64,000 nucleotides of DNA. Origin: Solanum dulcamara. Taxonomy: Eukaryota; Streptophyta; Magnoliopsida; Solanales; Solanaceae. The translations under genes were made by a program, and so were the position numbers. Numbering within the stretch: the first letter of the stretch is position 1; each line of letters opens with the position of its first letter. Location: assembly GCF_947179165.1 (NCBI RefSeq), contig NC_077239.1, positions 65,509,134 through 65,573,133 on the forward strand. The letters run 5' to 3'. The notes below the pieces were generated by a model. The model was not told the DNA's origin. It did no database searches and saw only the letters and a program-made list of their open reading frames with translations. Below are positions 1 to 11,334 of this stretch, in pieces.

Positions 1-834
1 GCACCTTGTAGTTATAGATTACTGATATAGCCCTCGCTAGTGGAAAGGTAGAACTAGCATACCGTTAACTGATATCCCTCGAGTAGGGATTTACTGATAT
101 GAACATTTGACTCCTTTATGAGGGGTCACACTGATTACAGATTCATTTCGAAAACCCTCTAATATAAGGTTTTATATGAAAGTATTTTTGCTGAGTATTA
201 CTATATGTATACATTGATTTAGCTTATAGGAGATAGGTGAGATTGAATATTGTTTTCGTTTTCTGAAAAGGCATTTATTTCATGATTTTGACTATCATAC
301 TAGCAAGTTTCTGACTTGTACCTCATTAAAACAGTTGTGGTTAAGTGTTATTACTCACCGAGTTAGCATCTCACCCCCCGCTAAATATTTTTACGGAGAA
401 CACAAGTGACATTGGCGAGGATTTCATTAACTAGATCTAACAAGTTGGCAATTCATGGTGAGCCCACACTTGTTCGTGGGGCATCAAGTTATTCATTTGT
501 TGTGGACCTTTCTTTGAACTCTTAGCGTTGCTTCATAGTCATTCATTTATTTGAGTCATGAGTATTCTTTCATTATCATAGACATGTGATTAGTTTAAAC
601 TTCTTTTCGTACTTTGAGATTAATTGGTATTATTGCTTGGCGATTGGTTATTGATGGATATGGTATATTGATTTAGAGATGTTGTTAGTGTGTTGTTGAT
701 TTCTTAGATAGGAAAAATTTGGATAGACAAAAAAACAAAGGAAATTTTGCCCGATTTTCTATAGAATTTTGGTAAGACTTGCTTTGGTACTCTCTCCCTT
801 TGCGTCGATCACGATCTTCAATTAGGTCATGACA
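1..834 (+). repeat. 3' part of an LTR (plus orientation), cut by the window edge
   Basis: No coding capacity is visible. The stretch reads like the downstream half of a gypsy LTR: a region around 350-400 with a stop-rich pyrimidine segment, then a terminus reading TCATGACA at 827-834, the kind of end (..TGACA) seen at the other LTRs in this window. No primer-binding site follows it; instead minus-orientation LTR-like sequence begins. It could be a solo or truncated LTR; CTCTT at 835-839 would be the right-hand target duplication, but the left end lies outside the window. Confidence 0.4.
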
Positions 835-1413
835 CTCTTACCTATATCAATGCTCAATACCACTTCCAAAATATATAATTATGCTCATGAACTTAAGTGA
901 GTGAAAATACTCAAAATAATATTTCATTAGTCTCATTAGACTTTACTTAGTTTTACTCAACTCGTCTCTACTCTTTAAAACGGTTATATTCTCAACTTAC
1001 TGAATGCATAAATTATAACTTTAATTTCTCAAATAAGTCTCAAAATAAATATTTAAATGCATTTACTCAAACTCATTTAGACTCAATAAATGCTGTTGAC
1101 ACTCAATTTTGACCCTCCACAACGCAAATTAGCTATCAAGTTTCTTTGAATTTCAAACATTTTTTAAATAATTAGCTTTCATAAAAAATAAAAATATTTT
1201 CATGTTATTCTTAACTCTTTTTATTTTTTAATAAATTTTAGTATAATATACATATTTCTATAAACTATATCTTTGATTACTATTTATGTAGTTATTCGAA
1301 AATCATCTCAAAAAGATTTCATTTTTTTAACTAAATACAATGTTAGTTAGGTTAGTTTAATTATATTTTGCATTTTTAAAAATTTTAGTTTTTATCTAAA
1401 ACAAAAACCAATC

Positions 1414-1464
1414 TCCCACATCGAAAATTGTATGAAAATTTGAAGTTTTTGGAGCCTATATAAA
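1414..1464 (+). promoter_or_regulatory. USE-like element plus TATA box in the solo LTR
   Basis: TCCCACATCG at 1414-1423 matches ten bases of the plant snRNA upstream sequence element; the purine usually preceding it is a C here. TATATAAA follows at 1457-1464, with 33 bases between. That spacing resembles plant Pol II snRNA promoters, but no snRNA follows. In an LTR it most simply serves as the U3 core promoter. Confidence 0.5.
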
Positions 1465-2469
1465 GGCTCATATTCTTATTAAGAAGAGAGAAGAAGTGTA
1501 GATTTTTAGCCACTCCAAAGTTAGAAATTTTTTTAACTTGGCTAGGATTTTGGACTCTTATCCCCAGCTTAAAAATTGTGAAAATTTCTAGCTTTCAACC
1601 TATATTTTTTTTCAAGGAAAATAGGAAATTGAAGTCGAAATTTAGGCTAAGAACGGTGTTCTTATAACGTCAAATCCACGAAGGTTCGAGTCTAAATTTT
1701 TAATTTTTTCTTTTTTTAATAGATTAAAGTTCCACCAAGCTCTTGGGTAGTGGTGAAGTTGTCTTCTGCTCATCGTCTTCAGTCTTGCTATCCGAAAAGA
1801 GGTAAAATATTTTATCAGCTTTATTTTATTTAATTATTTCATATTTTATATTTAGTTGATTCATAGTCTTGTTTTTTTAGTTAGCATGTATTAAGAATAA
1901 TTAGATTAATGATAAAAAAAAATTATAGTTAGAATGTGTTAGAATTAATTAGCTATCATGTATTAAGATTATTTCATGAAAGATCTTAGTTTTGTTCATT
2001 ATTTTCCCAAATAGTTTCTTTTGACAATATAGATTTTCATGTTTTAAATTTCTTCTTTTAATATGATTTAGATAACAAAAATATGCTTAAAGTTATTATT
2101 TAATTAGAACTTTCATTGCCTAATTGATTTAATTCTTTCTTTAAATTTGAGCTAGTATAGCGTATATATTAAATCTGTGTTCTTTAGTTACTTGAATATA
2201 TTTCTTCTTTCCTTTCCTTTTTCCACATATATGCATATTGTTAGTCACTTCTAGGATGCTCATTAATTTGATAACTTAAAATATCATGATATGTTCCTTG
2301 GTTTAGCTTAAAATAAGTAAATGCTTATGTAATTTTATTTTGGTGCATCTGATATCAATTCGAGTCCATCTTTGGACCCTATTATTGCATATCGTTGAGT
2401 TTTGAGTCTCTCATCATCTTGTTTGAATTGCTGAAAAGTTGATAAATAGAAAAGAAGGTAATATTCATT

Positions 2470-2760
2470 ATTTATATATTGATATTGGGTTGTATACATG
2501 GAATACAGGTGGAAAATAGGGTCGTATACACTGATATACAGTATCTATGTAGTCTGATATGCAAGAAAATAATATTGTATACACTAATATACAATATATA
2601 TAGTCTGATATATAGTGATATACAGTAGATACAGGGAATAAACATGTAGTATACTATGTGTATATAGTTAGATATACAGAAATAAAGTTGTATACACTGT
2701 ATATAGTGTATATATATTCCGATATACAGTGTGTATACAGTTGCGATATACAGTGGAATT
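2470..2760 (+). repeat. Iterated near-palindromic GTATACACTGATATACAG words
   Basis: Within the solo LTR the words GTATACACT, GATATACAG and TATATAGT recur roughly ten times at irregular spacing. Many are self-complementary or complementary to a neighbour, so the RNA could fold into several hairpins. Spacing is irregular, so this is not a simple satellite. Confidence 0.6.
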
Positions 2761-3833
2761 GTGCTTAAGGCCCAAAACGTAGATGACCCAACAGCTTAGT
2801 CGAGGCATACAGAAACTAAGTGTCGGACAATATTTTCATGTGTTATTTATTATTTACATATATTAATTCGGGTTGTAATAATTTATTTACTTATGTTATT
2901 TATGCTTGCTTAGATATTAATTTTAATTTATTTTAACTTAATTAGATTCCCCTAAAATAAACCAATTCATGTTAATTTAGTCATTAGATGATTTTCTACC
3001 TTTACTGAGGCATTTGGTAAACTTTACTTCTTTTTTTTATACATGTATATTATTTTCAATGTTTAAGTTTGATCATTTTTTTTTAAAAAATAATTGTAAA
3101 ATCTTCGTTTCTTTTTAAATTAATATTTTTAAAATGTTAGTCAAATAATTTTCAAATCGTCGGATAACCGCGCGTTAGCGACCACTTTGAATGCTTAGCA
3201 CCTTCTCAAAGTGGAAATAAGAATCTCGTATCTTTTTCTCTGAATTTTTAAGACTTAAATCTGTTAGGGTCTTTTAAATTAAGTTTTTTTAATTTTTTTA
3301 AAGAATTAAGTGGCGACTCCTCTTTTCTAAAATTGATTTTTTCTCTATAAAGTTGAAATTAATTTTAAACCATCTTTTTCAGACATAACAAATGCCATGC
3401 TCAAAATTAGTGAATAATAGACTTCTACAACTCAATATGTATACTCAAACTCCTTTCACATTTAAGACATGAATTATATCATTCTTTAACTTAAAATAAT
3501 GCATAAAAGTAAGAAATGTAAATACTCAACTAGGGTTCATGTGAATGCAAATATGAAAAACAAATTCAATAACTTGAACTCATAAAAATAATCTCAATAA
3601 CAATAATTATATAGGGAACTCAATGAAAGATTGCATAATTAACTTTAAAACACAATATAACTGGATTGAAACTCAAACTCAAACTCATACTGAATGAATG
3701 AAGATATAGGGCACGAGGACGGACTCAATCCAACATTGTGATTAATCTTACATACCTGAAATGATGATTATCTAAACAAAACTCGAAGAACCTAGTTGAA
3801 ACGCTTGAACCCTAGCTTTTCTCCTCTCCTATT

Positions 3834-6262
3834 TGTCACGCCCCGAGAGGGTACCCTAGGCGTGGCCGGCACCCGAAGGCCATTTCTGACCTCCGAGCGA
3901 ACTACCTGGTCCAGTCACACATTCATTTAATCACATTCTCTTAGCGGAAACTCAACTAATGAAATACTATTCACAATATGGGGGTCAAAGGCCAAACATT
4001 TCAAGCCATCAAAACAATATAATAAGACTCCTCAAAAGTAACAGTCCAAACTCCCCACACTCTAGTCTATGAAGCCTCTATCAAGGTCTAAGAGGTGCCA
4101 ATGACAAGTCCATGGCTACCCATAATAAAAATAAAGGAAACGACAACAAGAACTATACAAGAAAGCTCAACATCCTCCGGAAACCAGGAGGACTCACCAA
4201 CTAGCTGGGAGTGTATGTGGATCTTCAACGGAGCGTTGGTTGATGATCTCTAATACCTGTCTCTGCACCATGAAACGATGCAGGACAAATGGTGTCAGTA
4301 CATGGAATGTACGAGTATGTAAAATGGCCGAATACAACGAACATCAAAGAAGAATCAATCAACTCGAAATCTCAACTCAAGAGGAATAACAACTCAATCA
4401 AATGTCCTAATGTCTAAACAAGAATATGATTTAGACGGGACCAATTACATACAATTCAACTCAATCTGACTCAGAGTACTATCAAGACCTATTTGAGAGT
4501 TTCTCTTACCCGATAACCATCACTTATGAGTCAGTGAAAGTACAACAAACCGATATTATTTCCGCGTCCGTTCATACCTTGTCAGGGTATGAACGAATCA
4601 ATCAATCATAGATCCAATCCAACCAAGTCCTATAATGTCAGGACAAACATCTCGGGGAAACATCCGACTTTAACGGTTCAATCCCCCCCTCTACGTTTGG
4701 CGATGTAGTTATTGAGTTCGAGTATGGACTATACTCTTGCCCAATTCGGTGCTCGATACTCCTCCCAAGACTCAATGCTCATAAAACTCCGTCCAATCAA
4801 CTCAATCAAATCATATCGGCAAGTCTCATTACAACCTTGTCAACTCATCAACTCTATCATGATCAAATCTCTCTAAATCATACTATCCAATCAATCGCAA
4901 TCATATCTTTCAAAAGAAATTTAGATGCACATTTATAGCATCACATGGACATAACCAATCATTTCCTCCATCCATTGAGAAATCTTTGAGAATCATCACA
5001 ACTTCGAGACTTTAAATCGGCACTTTACAATAGGCGACATTTTTAAGAAGGTAGCATCTTTTATCATAATCTACATAATTAAGAAAATCAACAAAATATA
5101 TTTAATAACTCATCTTCATCAACTCATGCTCACATAACGGCCCATCTTAAGGAATTTTTAGCTCAACAACATCAACACATATAGAGTCAAATAAATAGGG
5201 GACAAAGCTCATACAAACATAACCATACCAAGAAAACTCCATTTTTCATGAGCGTCTAACCTCAAAGCAAGAGTAGGGCACATGGGTGGACTTAACCCAT
5301 ATTTTGGATAGCCTTACATACCTTAGAATAGACTCTTGAAGAAACCTTATTGTTGGGTCTTCAATGGAGGACTCAAATTTTGAAGTTCTTGGAACTCTTC
5401 TTGTTGAAAATGGAGAAGAAGAAGAAGAGAGAGAGAGGAACTCCTAGGGCTTTTCTAGAGAGAGAGTGGGGGCTGAAAAATGTGTTCCCAAAAGACCAAG
5501 GGTAATACATATATAACTTGGGTAAGTTCCCAAATTACCCCTCCTCAAAAGTTTTGAAAATAGGCAAAAATGCACCTAACGCGATAGTGGCGCGTCGCGC
5601 CATTGCAGCGCCAGGCCAACATCGGTTAGTGGCGCTTCGCACCAAGGACCAAACTACTGAGGCACATTCTTGACACGATAGTGGCGCGTCGCGGCCTTAT
5701 AGCACCAAGGCCAAAGTTTCTGGGTTCTGGGAATTGGCTTGAAAAATCCTGCCCACCTTTTAGTGGCGCGCCGCGCCAGAGCCCAAACTACTGAGGCATG
5801 TTTCTGGTGCGATAGTGGCGCGTGGCGCCACTGAGGCGCCAAGCTCAATTTTCCAGCAAATGCAACCCAAGCCTGAAAATCCCTGCTGTGCTAGTTCACC
5901 TTAGGATCGACATATCTTTTGACTCTGAACTCTAAAAATTACGTTCTTGGTGGAGTTGGAAAGAAGACTCGACGACCTTTAATTTGATGGGTCGTGAGCC
6001 ACCTAGATTGTCGTCTTTCAAAAGATAGGGTCATTAGAAGTCGACCTTATACACGAACTCATCCTAAAACTTAACCACGATGAACTTTTTGGACTTAGCT
6101 TGGTCCTAGGGGTCCTCTGTGACCCCCACATCACCTCCAACACTCTTCAATTTCTCAGGGACTCGTCTTAACTCAAGCACATACTTCAAAATAAATACGG
6201 TTGACCCTACACGTATACAAGAAAGGTCCGAATCTTAGGGAAAAATTTTGAGGGGTGTTACG
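3834..6262 (-). repeat. 3' LTR of the Tekay-like element
   Basis: 2,429 bp, near-identical by eye to the LTR at 11335-13779. The terminal TG of the minus-strand reading has become CG (6261-6262). It lacks 19 bases present at about 13116-13134 of the other copy. A TATATA core lies near 5508-5515 on the minus strand, and a CpG-rich block of GGCGCGTCGCGCC words at 5580-5850 sits just upstream of it. The short minus-strand reading frame at 5654-5848 is a by-product of the CpG-rich words, not a gene. Confidence 0.9.
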
Positions 6263-6279
6263 TTATCTCCCCTTTGGGA
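6263..6279 (-). other. Polypurine tract of the Tekay-like element
   Basis: Minus strand reads TCCCAAAGGGGAGATAA directly next to the 3' LTR, the position where plus-strand DNA synthesis is primed. A TTCGAGGACGAA-type word lies just upstream (about 6286-6297), as it does before the second LTR of the 34.6-43.7 kb element. Confidence 0.75.
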
Positions 6280-6387
6280 TCATTCGTCCTCGAATGACGA
6301 GAAGTCAAGAATAGACTCGGGGTGCAAATCACCATCAAAACTCAGTCATTCAATCAATCAAATCCTCAATCAATTATCAATCAAGAC

Positions 6388-6771
6388 TCAAAATGCACAA
6401 ATGAATTCAATGTCAAGGAAATGGACATTACCTTCAACATTCTCCTCGGTAGGCATGAATAGATGTGGATATTTAGATTTCATGGCTTTCTCCGCTTCCC
6501 ATGTGGCTTCCTCGACGAATTGATTCTTCCACAGGACCTTGACTGAGGCGACTTCTTTGTTCCTCAATTTGCGAATTTGGCGATCAAGAATTTGGACCAG
6601 AACCTCTTCATAGGATAAGCTATCCTTAACTCCAATACTATCAATGGGGACTACCAACAAAGGATCGCCTAAGCACTTCTTCAACATCGAAATGTGGAAT
6701 ACCGAATGAATAGAAGCTAACTCCGAGGATAACTCCAACTCATAAGCAACACTCCAAATCCGCCTCAAAAT
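6388..6771 (-). pseudogene. C-terminal chromodomain-like module (Tekay-like element)
   Basis: The last piece of the polyprotein: ISMLKKCLGDP, then ILDRQIRKLRNKEVASVKVLW and EEATWEAEKAMKSKYPHLF, ending at TGA 6390-6388. This arrangement is the chromodomain-type tail of plant chromoviruses, which directs integration toward marked chromatin. It lacks some aromatic-cage residues of canonical chromodomains, as usual for the Tekay/Del branch (from memory). It is cut off from the integrase by the stop at 6774-6772. Confidence 0.75.
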
Positions 6772-6774
6772 TTA

Positions 6775-8145
6775 GTAAGGACCAATATATCGAGGACTAA
6801 GTTTCCCCTTCTTTCCAAACCTCATGACGCCCTTCATGGGTGACACTTTCAAGTATACCCAATCACCCACCTCAAACTCTAAGTCTCTCCTCATCACATC
6901 GTTGTAAGATTTTTAGCGGCTCTGGGCTGTCTTTAGCCTCTCTCCAATGATCTGCACCTTCTCCATGGCTTGATGAACAAAATCGGGTCCAATCAACTCG
7001 GCTTCACCAACTTCGAATCACCCAATGGGCGATCTACACCTCCTCCCATACAAGGCTTCATAAGGAGCCATTTGAATGCTTGTATGATAGCTATTGTTAT
7101 ATGCAAATTCTATGAGAGGTAAGTGATCATCCCAATTTCCTTGGAAGTCAAGCACACATGCCCTCAACATATCTTCCAATGTCTGAATGGTGCGCTCTGC
7201 TTGGCCATCTGTCTGGGGATGGAAGGCTGTACTCAAATTCACCTTCGAACCTAATCCCCTCTGAAAGGATTTCCAAAATTGGGAAGTAAATTAAGCTCCT
7301 CTGTTTGAGATGATAGACAAGGGGACCCCATGCAGTCTGACGATCTCCCGAATGTACAACTTTGCATAATCCTCTGCGGTGTCAGTAGTCTTAACCGCCA
7401 GGAAGTGAGCTAATTTCTTCATCCTATCCATAATTACCCAAATCGAATCGTGTTGCTTTTGAGACCTCGGCAGACCTGTAATAAAGTCCATGTTGATCAT
7501 TTCCCACTTCCATTCCGGAATTTCTATATTTTGAGCTAAACCACATGGCCTTTGATGCTCAACCTTCACCTGTTGACAATTCGGGCACTTGGATACGAAT
7601 TCCGCAATATCTCTCTTCATTCCACTCCACCAATAGATTTCCCTCAAGTCATGGTATATTTTTATGGAGCCCGGGTGAATAGAGTATCTAGAACTATGCG
7701 CTACGGCCATAATCCTCTCTCGAACATCATCGACATCCGGCACAAACAATCTATTTTGGTACCTCAACATACCATCTCCCCCTTTGGTAAAAACCATTAC
7801 CTCTTGTTTGTGAACAACTCGCTTCAATTGGAGGAGGACGGGATCTTGGTCTTGCTTCTCCTTTACCTCTGCCATAAGTGATGATGTAGACCCATCCTGA
7901 ACAGTAACTCCGCCTTCATTGTTCTCTTCTAGATGAACTCCCAATCGGGCTAATCTGTGTACCTCCTTCACCAATTCTCTCTTTCCTTCCTCCACGTGGG
8001 TAGTGCTACCTATAGACAGTCTGCTAAGAGCATCAGCAACAACATTAGCGTTACCTGGATGATAGAGGATGCTCATATCATAGTCCTTGAGTAGCTCAAG
8101 CCATCTCCTTTGCCTCAGGTTGAGTTCCTTCTGGCTAAATACGTA
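6775..8145 (-). pseudogene. Integrase region (Tekay-like element)
   Basis: Would insert the cDNA. Order on the minus strand: zinc-binding HHCC region with [11 protein letters not shown] and CPNC (about 7810-7570), catalytic core starting [11 protein letters not shown], and the glutamate-containing stretch [14 protein letters not shown] (near 7220). In the LSIISNRGA segment (about 7315-7291) an Asn stands where the family has the second catalytic Asp of the D,D-35-E triad. Stops at 7293-7291 (TAA), 7020-7018 (TGA), 6915-6913 (TAA) and 6774-6772 (TAA) break the frame. The piece between 7017 and 6775 (GDWVYLKVSPMKGVMRF) is the C-terminal GPY/F-type region. Confidence 0.85.
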
Positions 8146-9395
8146 TTATAAGCTCTTGTGATCGGTGAATACATTAATATGCACTCCATACAAGTAGTGG
8201 CGCCAAATTTTAAGCGCAAACACCACCGCTGCCAGCTCAAGATCATGAGTTGGGTAATTCCTCTCATGAACCTTAAGCTGTCTTGAAGCATAGGCTATCA
8301 CCTTCCCCCTTTGCATCAACACACAGCCCAAACCAATTCTGGATACATCACAATAGACCACGAAGCTCTCTGTTCCATCAGGCAAGGTCAGGACAGGAGC
8401 AGTGGTTAGCTTGGTCTTCAATTTCTGGAAGCTCTCCTCATAGGCATCGGACCATTGTAACTTAGCCTTCTTTTGGGTTAGCTTAGTCAATGGTGATGAT
8501 ATGGATGAGAATCCCTCTACAAACCTTCGATAATAGCCAGCCAAACCCAGGAAGCTCCTTATCTCTGTCAGGGATATGGGTCTGGGCCAATTCTTCACAA
8601 CTTCAATCTTCTGAGCATCAACTTGAATACCATCTTCAGATACAATATGACCTAGAAAGGCCACCGATGCAAGCCAAAATTCACATTTAGAGAACTTTGC
8701 ATATAATACCTGCTCTCTCAAAGTTTGTAAGACGATTCTAAGATGATGGGTGTGCTCCTCTTCATTCTTGGAGTAGACCAGAATATCATCTATGAATACA
8801 ATCACAAATATATCAAGATATGGTTTAAACACTCTGTTCATGAGATCCATAAAAGCTGCGGGGGCATTAGTCAACCCGAAGGACATGACCAAAAATTCAA
8901 AGTGGCCATAACGAGTCTGAAAAGTGGTCTTCGGAATATCACACTCCCTCACCTTCAACTGATGGTAGCCGGATCTCAAGTCTATCTTTGAGAAACAAGT
9001 GGCACCCTGAAGTTGATCGAATAAGTCATCTATTCTGGGAGAGGGTATTTGTTCTTTATGGTGACCTTGTTCAGCTGCCTGTAGTCAATACACATTCTAA
9101 GGGACCCATCTTTCTTTCGCACAAATAGGACTGGAGCTCCCCATGGCGAGACACTCGGCCTAATGAATCCCTTATCTAACAAGTCTTTCAACTGTTCCTT
9201 CAACTCCTTCAACTCAATCGGAGCCATTTTATAGAGAGGGATTGAGATAGGTTGAATATCAGGAAGGATATCAATCTCGAAGTCGATCTCCCTATCGGGA
9301 GGGACTCCAGGCAGATCTTCAGGAAAGACATTCAGAAACTCATTGACGATCGGAACCAACTCTAGGGATGGAGAATCAATATCGTCATCTTTCAC
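8146..9395 (-). pseudogene. Reverse transcriptase and RNase H region (Tekay-like element)
   Basis: Would copy element RNA into DNA. The segment 9395-9030 carries the RT N-terminal part ([30 protein letters not shown]). A one-base deletion near 9035 shifts the frame; the remainder continues at 8979-8146 with GYHQLKVRE, the intact catalytic motif FIDDILVYS (about 8800-8770), [10 protein letters not shown] and an RNase H part ([39 protein letters not shown]). A TAA at 8148-8146 closes it although the following codons still encode the expected sequence. Confidence 0.88.
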
Positions 9396-9803
9396 TCAGA
9401 CAAGGTGATAAATGCACCCTTTTGAGATTAGTTTCCTGGACCTAAGGTAAGAAATAAACTTACCCTTAGGCATAACGGGACTACCCCTCCACTCTATGAC
9501 AACATCATTCGGGAATTTGAACTTGACAACCTGAGTTCTACAATCAATAGAGGCATAGCAGACATAAAGCCAGTCCATGCCAAGGATCACATCAAAATCA
9601 ACCATGTCCAACTCAACTAAGTCGGCCAAGGTATCTCTGTGATGAATTGACATAGTGCAATCTCTATAGACTCTCTCAGCTAAGACAGAATCACCAATAG
9701 GAGTAGCTACACTAAAAGGCTCAAGAAGACATTCGGGAATTTTATTGAATTTACTAGCCACATAAGGAGTCACAAAAGATAGGGTGGCACCCAGATCCAT
9801 CAA
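9396..9803 (-). pseudogene. Aspartic protease region (Tekay-like element)
   Basis: Would cleave the gag-pol polyprotein. MDLGATLSFV near the start holds the active-site aspartate in a D-x-G-A-T-x-S-F context, followed by VTPYVASKF and the downstream ILGMDWL motif typical of plant gypsy proteases. It is in frame with gag upstream and RT downstream but closed by TGA at 9830-9828 and again at 9398-9396. Both are compatible with CGA to TGA changes. Confidence 0.85.
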
Positions 9804-9827
9804 AACATAGCAATCAAGAAAAGAGAC

Positions 9828-11117
9828 TCAAATCATATCCGTCACAACATTTAGAGAGTTCTCCTGATCTTGGCGACTACCCATGGCATATAGGCGGTTT
9901 GTACCCCCACTCGTACCTGAAGTAGTTCCTCTCTGATTACCCCTAGATGGTGGTGCGGTGGTGGAGAACTGGGCTCTGTTCCCCCATGCTGGACACTCCT
10001 TCTGAAAATGGTCTATTTGGCCGCATTTATAACAACCAATCCTTCCCGCTCTACACTCTCCCAAGTGAAGCTTACCACACTTGACGCATGGTGGCTTCCC
10101 TTGCGAACCTTGACCCACGCTAGTTTGGGATTGAGAATCCTAGGGTCTGAAATTCTAGCAACTCTTCCCCTGCCGATCATACCTGTTCTGCGGCATAGGT
10201 GCACTGGCGGTAGATGAGGCATAGTTGGAAAGCCTCTTTTGGAAGAAGGACCTGTTGCCCTTGTTTTGCCTCTGTTCATTCTCATGGCCCGCTGATTTTA
10301 CCTTCTTGCTCAAGTGCTCTTCTCTGTCCTTTCTTTTCTCCTCCTCCACCTGTTGAGCATACACCATTATTCTGGAAATATCCATATCTGAGATCAACAA
10401 TGCTGCTTTGCACTCCTTCTTCACATACCTCCCTAATCTAGAGACGAACTTCCTCATCTTTGACCTCACATCTGGGATCATTTCTGGAGCATACCTAGAC
10501 AACTGGATGAACTTCAGGCCATACTCCTGAACTGTCATGCCTTCCTGTTTCAAATTTACAAACTCTTCCACCTTCGCTTGCCTCAATTCTCGGGGAAAGA
10601 AGTGGTCAAGAAAGGCTCTCTCAAATTCATCCCACCTAATAGGTTCAGCATCCTCACCTCTAATTTATTCCCATTGGTTATACCAAACGTTTGACATATC
10701 TTTGAGTTGATAAGACACCAATTCAACCCCCTCAATTTCCATAGTATGCATAGCTTTCAGAATTTTCCACATCTCATCAATAAAATTTTGGGGATCTTCA
10801 TCGACCTTAGAACCCGTGAATGCCGGCGGATTCATCCTCAGAAAGTCTCTAATTCTAGTGGCAGCAGATGGCTCTTGGGAACTAGAGCTAAGAGTGGACA
10901 AGCTCTGATTACCATTTTGGGCAGCCATTAACTGCGTGAGCATTGCAATTGCCCCTCAGAATTTTGCCTCTGATGTGGGTGCAAGTGGAGTAGCAGGCAT
11001 TTGAGGTGCCTCCGCATACCTCACAGGTCGGCCTCTAGCCCTTGCTGGACGTACCTCTGATTGGGGCATCTCGGCATTATCAACATTTCTCTGGCTAGCG
11101 GTATGTTTAGGAGGCAT
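9828..11117 (-). pseudogene. gag region with zinc knuckle (Tekay-like element), broken
   Basis: Gag would form the RNA-packaging capsid. It starts with ATG at 11117-11115 (MPPKHTASQR), preceded by a 200-base leader after the primer-binding site. The capsid part spans 10943-10155. One CCHC zinc knuckle, CYKCGQIDHFQKEC, lies in the 10118-9828 segment and would bind RNA. The frame is interrupted by stops at 10958-10956 (TGA), 10667-10665 (TAA), 10157-10155 (TAG), 10142-10140 (TAG) and 9830-9828 (TGA). Sequence on both sides of each stop stays in the same frame and continues to look like gag, so these are point mutations, not separate genes. Confidence 0.85.
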
Positions 11118-11318
11118 TATCTGTAACGTATGAACGCACGAATTAGAAAGGAGTTTTATAGAGTTTAACTCTATCGCACGAATTCCAGAGTATGAAAAAA
11201 GTGAAATAATTCCTAATGTCTAATAGCCTCCTAATTATAAGTGTGGTGCACAACACACCTATAAGCAAGACTCCACTAGACACGGCTTCATAGACTCTCT
11301 AGTACACTAGAACTCTGT

Positions 11319-11330
11319 GCTTTGATACCA
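11319..11330 (-). other. Primer-binding site (initiator-Met tRNA type)
   Basis: Minus strand reads TGGTATCAAAGC, four bases inside the 5' LTR. It differs at one base from the usual TGGTATCAGAGC complement of plant initiator methionine tRNA. Confidence 0.8.
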
Positions 11331-11334
11331 TGTT

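Larger units (their letters stand above)
1094..3390 (+). mobile_element. Solo LTR, Ogre/Tat-type, with perfect 5-bp target duplication
   Basis: The element begins TGTTGACACTCAATTTTGAC and ends GACATAACA, giving TG..CA ends over 2,297 bp. It is flanked by AATGC at 1089-1093 and AATGC at 3391-3395. Near the end there is a GTGGCGACTCC motif (about 3311-3321) and a GCGTTAGCGACC motif (about 3173), both recalled from Ogre/Tat-like plant LTRs. No second LTR, primer-binding site or gag/pol is present between the duplications, which makes it a solo LTR left by LTR-LTR recombination. It carries a promoter-like core at 1414-1464 and an iterated GTATAC block at about 2470-2760. Lineage assignment is from memory of LTR ends, not from a search. 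Confidence 0.75.

Noticed and set aside
1414..1700. A U-snRNA gene
   Set aside because: The promoter boxes are present but no U1, U2, U4 or U5 start sequence follows, and the region lies inside an LTR.
5654..5848. Minus-strand open frame in the LTR, repeated at 13171-13365
   Set aside because: It lies wholly in the CpG-rich word block of both LTRs, has no domain, and its twin differs at many residues. By-product of repetitive sequence.
6248..6523. 91-codon plus-strand open frame
   Set aside because: Antisense shadow of the chromodomain end of the Tekay-like polyprotein.
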